Source: Cymbidium sinense
Taxonomy: Eukaryota; Streptophyta; Magnoliopsida; Asparagales; Orchidaceae
Assembly (NCBI GenBank): GCA_021442155.1
Contig: CM038225.1
Coordinates: 86,254,925 to 86,318,924, forward strand
Direction: 5' to 3'
DNA length: 64,000 bases
Numbering within the stretch: position 1 is the stretch's first letter; each line of letters opens with the position of its first letter. Position numbers and translations under genes: made by a program. The notes under the pieces were generated by a model that was given only the letters and a program-made list of their open reading frames with translations, searched no databases and was not told the DNA's origin. Below, one piece after another: positions 59,124 to 64,000 of the stretch.

Positions 59124-62100
59124 AATTCACCAAAAATTAACTTCACTCACATTCGATTGGAACCTAGGAACCCTTAGCAATCATCAGAGAGCTTTCCCAA
59201 GGTTCCTAGAGAGGATTTAAATTCCCCATTCTTCGATTTTGCACAGTAAAAAATAGGGGAGATCCATTGAAGAACAAACTTCTTCTACACTTGATCTCAT
59301 CCAAATTCCTTACACACTCTTCATCTAAGGACCAAGTCGAGCCTGCCCAAGCATCCATTTGAGTTCCCATAGCAAGGATAACCTCAATTGGATCAAAGTT
59401 GCAAGGATCTTCAAGAGGAGTTAGTCCACCCATTGATCCACTCAACCTCAAGGTCTAGGAACTCCAACAGGGTTTTGTCTCCACTAGACGAAGCTACCTC
59501 ATCGATCTCAAGCACCAGTAATCACCTCCGGTGAGGTATGTGATTTTTTGACCACTTAGATTAGGAGGTGTTGGTCCTTTGTGACCATTGGATTGGCCGC
59601 TCTACTTCTCTAGATGGTGTGGGTTGAGTCTTGAATGATTCAATGCTAGATCGGGCTCGGATCTCCCCTTAGATCATGGACGGCCTCCATTCATCCTCAA
59701 GGAAGAACTTGGCCCATCTCAACCATCCATCCATGCATTTTAGATGGACGGCTGAGATTATTAGGCACATTTTAGAAATCCTTTTTCTATTTTAAGCTGC
59801 AGGTTAATCCTCAGTCGTCCGATCTTTGATCGGACGACAACAGATAAAAGTGTGTGCACCACCAATTGCCCCCTGGATGTGATGTTTAAGTGGGTAGCTC
59901 ACGGTGTGACACGTGTAAAGCACGTTGACCGACACCGCCATGCGTCGCACCATAAGCTGGTATTATGCAAGGATTAGTTAGATATTTTAATTAATTCCTA
60001 ATAAATTTAAAAATCTTCTAAAAATCATAACTCCTTCAAGAAAAATCAAAAAATATAAGGAAAAATGCTATGGATATATAATTTCATCTATAATATTTTT
60101 AAAATGTTTTCAATAGATTTTGAGTTCCCTTTTTTAATGAATTTGGGTTCTTTGAGAATTTTAATTGGCTAATTATTCTCTAATTAAGTTATCAATTGAT
60201 CTCAAATTTTTAAGGGTTCATTTTAGGGGATGACCTCTGCCTCCCCTAATTTTCTTAAGATTTATTAAGACCTTAATTGGGAAAATTGCTAACTCATTCC
60301 CTAATTACCCTTTTCATGTAATTAAGGGTAATTAAGATATGATTAGTGGATTTACCCTTTGATTGAGTTTGATTAAGGTCAGATCTAGTGAGTAAGGGTA
60401 TTATGGAATAATTTTAGGGTATTTCCTTTAAGCTATTCCCTAAACCCCCATTTTTTCTCCTTAATCCCTTCTTAATTAAGGGTTAATTCATTAATTATCC
60501 CATTAAACAATTTTCAAAAATTCTAAAAAGTTCCAGAACTTAATTAATCTACCTTTGGTAGATACTTAGGTGTTTAATAGCCTAAGTCTAAAATAAAATT
60601 AAAACCCCTTTCATAAGTATGAAAGGGTGTTTTAAAAGTACTTAAGCTAAATCCCTTAGCTTAATTAACTTTTAATTGTGAGCCAAATTGCATTAGGCCT
60701 TTTCATTATTAGGTGCATTGCAAGTTTAAATACCTTGTGGGTTTTATGTCATCTCATAGGCTCATAATTGCTTAGTTAATTTTTCTAAGGTGGTGTAGGT
60801 AAGGGTTAATTAAGCCACTTAATTCATACATTAACCTAATTAATGCTTTAAAATGGAATTAGTTATCTAAAATTAACAAAAATACAAAACACATAAGTGA
60901 ATGGGTTGGAAACAACAAACTCATATCATCTTTTCAAAATTAAATCAAATTTCAAACTAAACAAAAATCATTTTGAAATTCACTTTGATTTATTCTAAAT
61001 TTTCTTATTCTTTAAGAATGTCTTTAAGATTTAAGTAAAGTGAGTTTGTTTGCATGGTGACATTTCTTTAGATCTTTTCCAATATGTTAAGTTGTATGTC
61101 ATGTGATTCATGCATTCATAATTTCATGTCTCAAAATTTTAAAATGAAATTGTTTGCTTTATGTCAAATGTGCATGTGTTGGCTAAAGTAAAATATGAAT
61201 GGCTATTATCACTACTAAATCCAAAATATTTTCAAAACTTATAAATGAAATAATATGAAAGTGTGCTATTCATATCTTAATTATAAGCCTGCATATGATG
61301 GGCTATAAAGTCATGTGTGTTGTAGCCTTTCTTTCTTTCCTTATGTTAGCATAGTTTTGAATAAGGATTGGTAAGATGTAGGGTTCATTTGAAAAGAACC
61401 CAACATTTACTTAACCCTATACCTTATTCATCCTTATGCCATCATCTAAGAAGGATTGTCTACACTTGCATGAATAAATTGCATAAACAAAAATGAAACT
61501 ATTTTAACAACTTTTGCATATTCCTTTTCCATTTCATTTCTTTTATATGTATGTTAGTACTTAAGAAAAAGTGGTATATTAGTCTGGACAATCTTGAGGT
61601 TGTGAGGCTTTAAGTAGCCCTAAGTAGGTATTGTACCTTACACCTCTAGTTAATAATGGTGTTGTACTCACTAATGCCTTTCTTAATTTCATGTATTTAT
61701 GTGATATTTTGGATAAGAAAACCTTTTCTACTTAAGAAAAATCATACATATTCAATTTCTAAATTTTCCTAAATGGATTACTTAGCATGCATCATAAAGT
61801 GTGTTAACTATTCTCAATTGCATATATAGATATGCTTAGGGTCCATCCATATGCATGTTATAAATGTTGGGAAAGAATTGAAGTAATGTGTGTTATGTGA
61901 ATTTTGATTCATTTTATTTAATCTTAAAATGTCTTTCTTTTTGAATAGGTTTGTTTAGAGTTTGTCTAAACTTAGGATTGATTAAAAAATTTAATCAAAA
62001 CATTCACCTAAATGAAATTAAAATGTGAACTTACCTTAAAAATTACTTAAGGATTAGGAAACGAAAGAGAAGTTCCCTTCTCTTTCCCTCTCTTTATAAC

Positions 62101-62997
62101 TTTGTAATTAATTGTAGGTTTCACTCAAACCAAATTAAAACATGAAATAAAAATATCCAAAAACACTTAAATAACTTAAACAAAACCCTCCTCTAAGTTG
62201 AACATGTTCTTCACACTTAGAAAATTTGAATCTAAAGTCCTAAGCTAAGCATACCACACAAACCTTCAAAGCACACACATTAGCCTAAGTTACCACTTCT
62301 AGCTTTAGGTTAGGTCGGTGCATGGTTTGATGTTATTTTTTGTTTTATGATAAATATTTTATATTGGTTGTTAGGGTGTATGCTTGTAGAATGAATGGTA
62401 GGACGTGCTTAGTCTAACTATTCTTTTATATAGGGGATTGTGCTAAAAGGGTGCTATCATAAATAAAAATATAAATGCTCCTTGCTTGCAGGTGCTTATA
62501 CCCCTTAGCATAATCCATAGGCTAGGTGGACTTAGTTTCTCATGTGTGGGATGATAAGTCCAATATACATGCTTGGGATTTCTGTCGTATGATTTGACTA
62601 ACCTTTATTTTACAGGTGTTAGTTAGATTTATACTTTTTCTTTTCATGTAAAAATTTGTATATTTAGGATTTTGGAATGATTTGTTATGGGGGATTAGGA
62701 TGAGCATTGGTCATAAGATCTCATCTTATGCACCATGTGAAGCCTTGGAGCATCTATCATCCAACCATCCCAAAGGAAGATCTAAAGAAGAAAAGAAAAG
62801 AAAGAAAGAAGAAAGAAAAAAAGAAGAATAAAGCTTGAAGACCCCCATAACAATGAATTTCTTTACTTAAATTGTAACTTGTTTCATTTGTAATCCGGGT
62901 TGTATAAGGGTAGAGCTCGGCTACTCACATTTGATATTTTTGTGTTTGTGCGGTGGTGCCCAACCACAAATGGCCATTTATTCTTTTTATGATTAGC

Positions 62998-63006
62998 TTT
63001 ATAAAT
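62998..63006 (+). promoter_or_regulatory. TATA-like box of LTR (copy C)
   Basis: TTTATAAAT, 110 bp before AATAAA, as in the sister LTRs. Confidence 0.4.
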
Positions 63007-63107
63007 AATTTGATGATTTGTTTAGCTTTTGCATTAAGTTTCATGCTTTTTCTGGTTTCTTTCTTGATTTATGTATAGCCTGGATGTGGATTAGGCTCTT
63101 AGAGAAA

Positions 63108-63113
63108 AATAAA
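63108..63113 (+). terminator. Poly(A) signal AATAAA of LTR (copy C)
   Basis: AATAAA within AAAAATAAATCTTTTACCC, conserved in four LTRs. Confidence 0.4.
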
Positions 63114-64000
63114 TCTTTTACCCAACCTAACAATTCAAACTAAAATTAAAATAACTCATAACCTCACCTAAAGCTTAGGATTAAAATCAAGATAAAAGAA
63201 TTAGCAACCCTTTAGTTGAATGAGCATTTTTTTTATATTATCATGCACAAATGCATCTTATTTCACTCTTGATTGGAGGGCTTCTACCTTTGCTAGAAAA
63301 CTCAGCTTGACCTTTGAGTGTCATGGTGGAAACTCTCCTCCTATCTTCTCACTGATTTGGGCCAATAATTTAATTTCTCATGCATTAGTCATAAAATCCT
63401 ATTATTTAAGTCAAAAAAATGATTGTCCAAAAATAAAAATAAAATAAAATTTGAAATGCATTAGATTTAGGTCATTTGAAGTATGTCCCTTCACATGATC
63501 TAGTCTCTTTATGGAGTGAGTTTAAGAACTTAGTCTTTTTCTAAATAAAAATAGCCTAGTTATCTTGTATAGACATAAAGACTTGCCTACATGTATTTAA
63601 AATCGTAGGAGGAGTTAGTTAGTGGCCACCCCTAGGCAGTTGGAAGTCCAAAGCTGGGTGATTTTTCCTCTCTTGTGGAGGCAAACAAATTACCTAATTT
63701 TCACCTTAGATTTAGGTTGTGCTTCCACCCTGCCAAAGCTCCCTAGATTTAGGTTCTGAGGTTGCTTCTTCGCTTTCGGGCCATAAGCATAATTTCTCAC
63801 CTCTTAGGTATTTCCTTAATCTTGTGTTAAGAAATCTTAAATCCTAAAATTCTAATGAAAAATACAACTCAAATAAATTAAATCAATTTCTAAAATATAA
63901 AGTCCAACTATAGGATAGTTTGAGATGCTCACGAGGTTTCCTATCATCGTGAGCATCTCCTACTCATTTCCCATTTTGGCTTTGATAATAACTCCCTCTT

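Larger units (their letters stand above)
53758..59568 (+). mobile_element. 3' UTR of copy C
   Basis: The fullest forward copy of this region. Tandem array 53860-56340, hairpin CTTATGTC/GACATAAG 56321-56339, 170-bp repeats 56820-57540 with a TA microsatellite, TTGAC/GTCAA cluster 57830-58650, TATA-centred palindrome 59105-59123, donor-like GAG|GTATGT at 59533-59541. No conserved open frame. Confidence 0.65.
59569..64000 (+). mobile_element. LTR of copy C (cut by window end)
   Basis: Starts TGTTGGTCCTTTGTGA after TTAGATTAGGAGG and runs off the window within U5. It contains the GTCGTCCGATC hairpin (59814-59838), U3 hairpin near 62528, purine tract ~62786-62833, TATA-like box at 62998-63006 and AATAAA at 63108-63113. 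If the LTR is ~4.6 kb, little of it is missing. Confidence 0.7.

Noticed and set aside
1..64000. tRNA, rRNA or host protein-coding genes
   Set aside because: None recognised on either strand; all sizeable open frames are element remnants, their antisense shadows or chance frames in repeats.

Overview
The window looks like nuclear DNA from a plant with a large, repeat-rich genome. It is very AT-rich, has no recognisable host gene, and consists almost entirely of decayed copies of one giant Ty3/gypsy LTR retrotransposon family. The lineage call rests on the pol order: protease, a probable intron, reverse transcriptase, RNase H, a second RNase H (aRH) with a DGA / NNEAEYE / GDS pattern, then integrase. 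That dual-RNase H layout marks the Tat clade. The element size (about 25 kb), long LTRs, PR-RT intron and repeat-laden 3' UTR point to an Ogre-like member. The species cannot be told from this sequence.

Layout. Copy A (+): 1-1329 is the end of pol, 1330-6292 the 3' UTR, 6293-10830 an LTR. Next come a truncated 3' UTR (10831-14136), a second LTR (14137-18226), a primer-binding-site-like sequence, a structured leader, and the first part of gag (copy A2, to about 22530). Copy B (-) is the most complete: its 3' LTR is 22553-26449, 3' UTR 26450-32398, pol 32399-37250, gag 37251-40709, leader 40710-43286 and 5' LTR 43287-47856. About 0.5 kb is unassigned (47867-48387). Copy C (+) then begins near the end of gag, runs through pol (stop at 53757), a long 3' UTR and an LTR that leaves the window at 64000. 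A2 holds the head and C the tail of a + strand element on either side of B, which suggests B inserted into it and rearrangement followed.

No copy could make protein: gag and pol carry many stops and frameshifts, and active-site residues are lost in PR, INT and aRH. LTR starts are inferred from where B's right-hand LTR stops matching (a shared TGTTGG-like start). LTR ends are inferred from PBS-like GGCGACTCT. Both are uncertain by tens of bases, and a longer LTR reaching into the 3' UTR cannot be excluded.

The most striking signal lies in the non-coding DNA. The leader upstream of gag is an array of about 12 (A2) to 20 (B) imperfect hairpins, 60-120 bp apart. Stem sequences differ from unit to unit while both arms change together. 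Other hairpins recur at matching places in the LTR and 3' UTR, several with compensatory changes between copies. Dense TTGAC/GTCAA clusters, a TATA-centred palindrome, a 170-bp repeat block and a diverged tandem array of about 250-300 bp units fill the 3' UTR. All alignments were made by eye and no percentages were computed.
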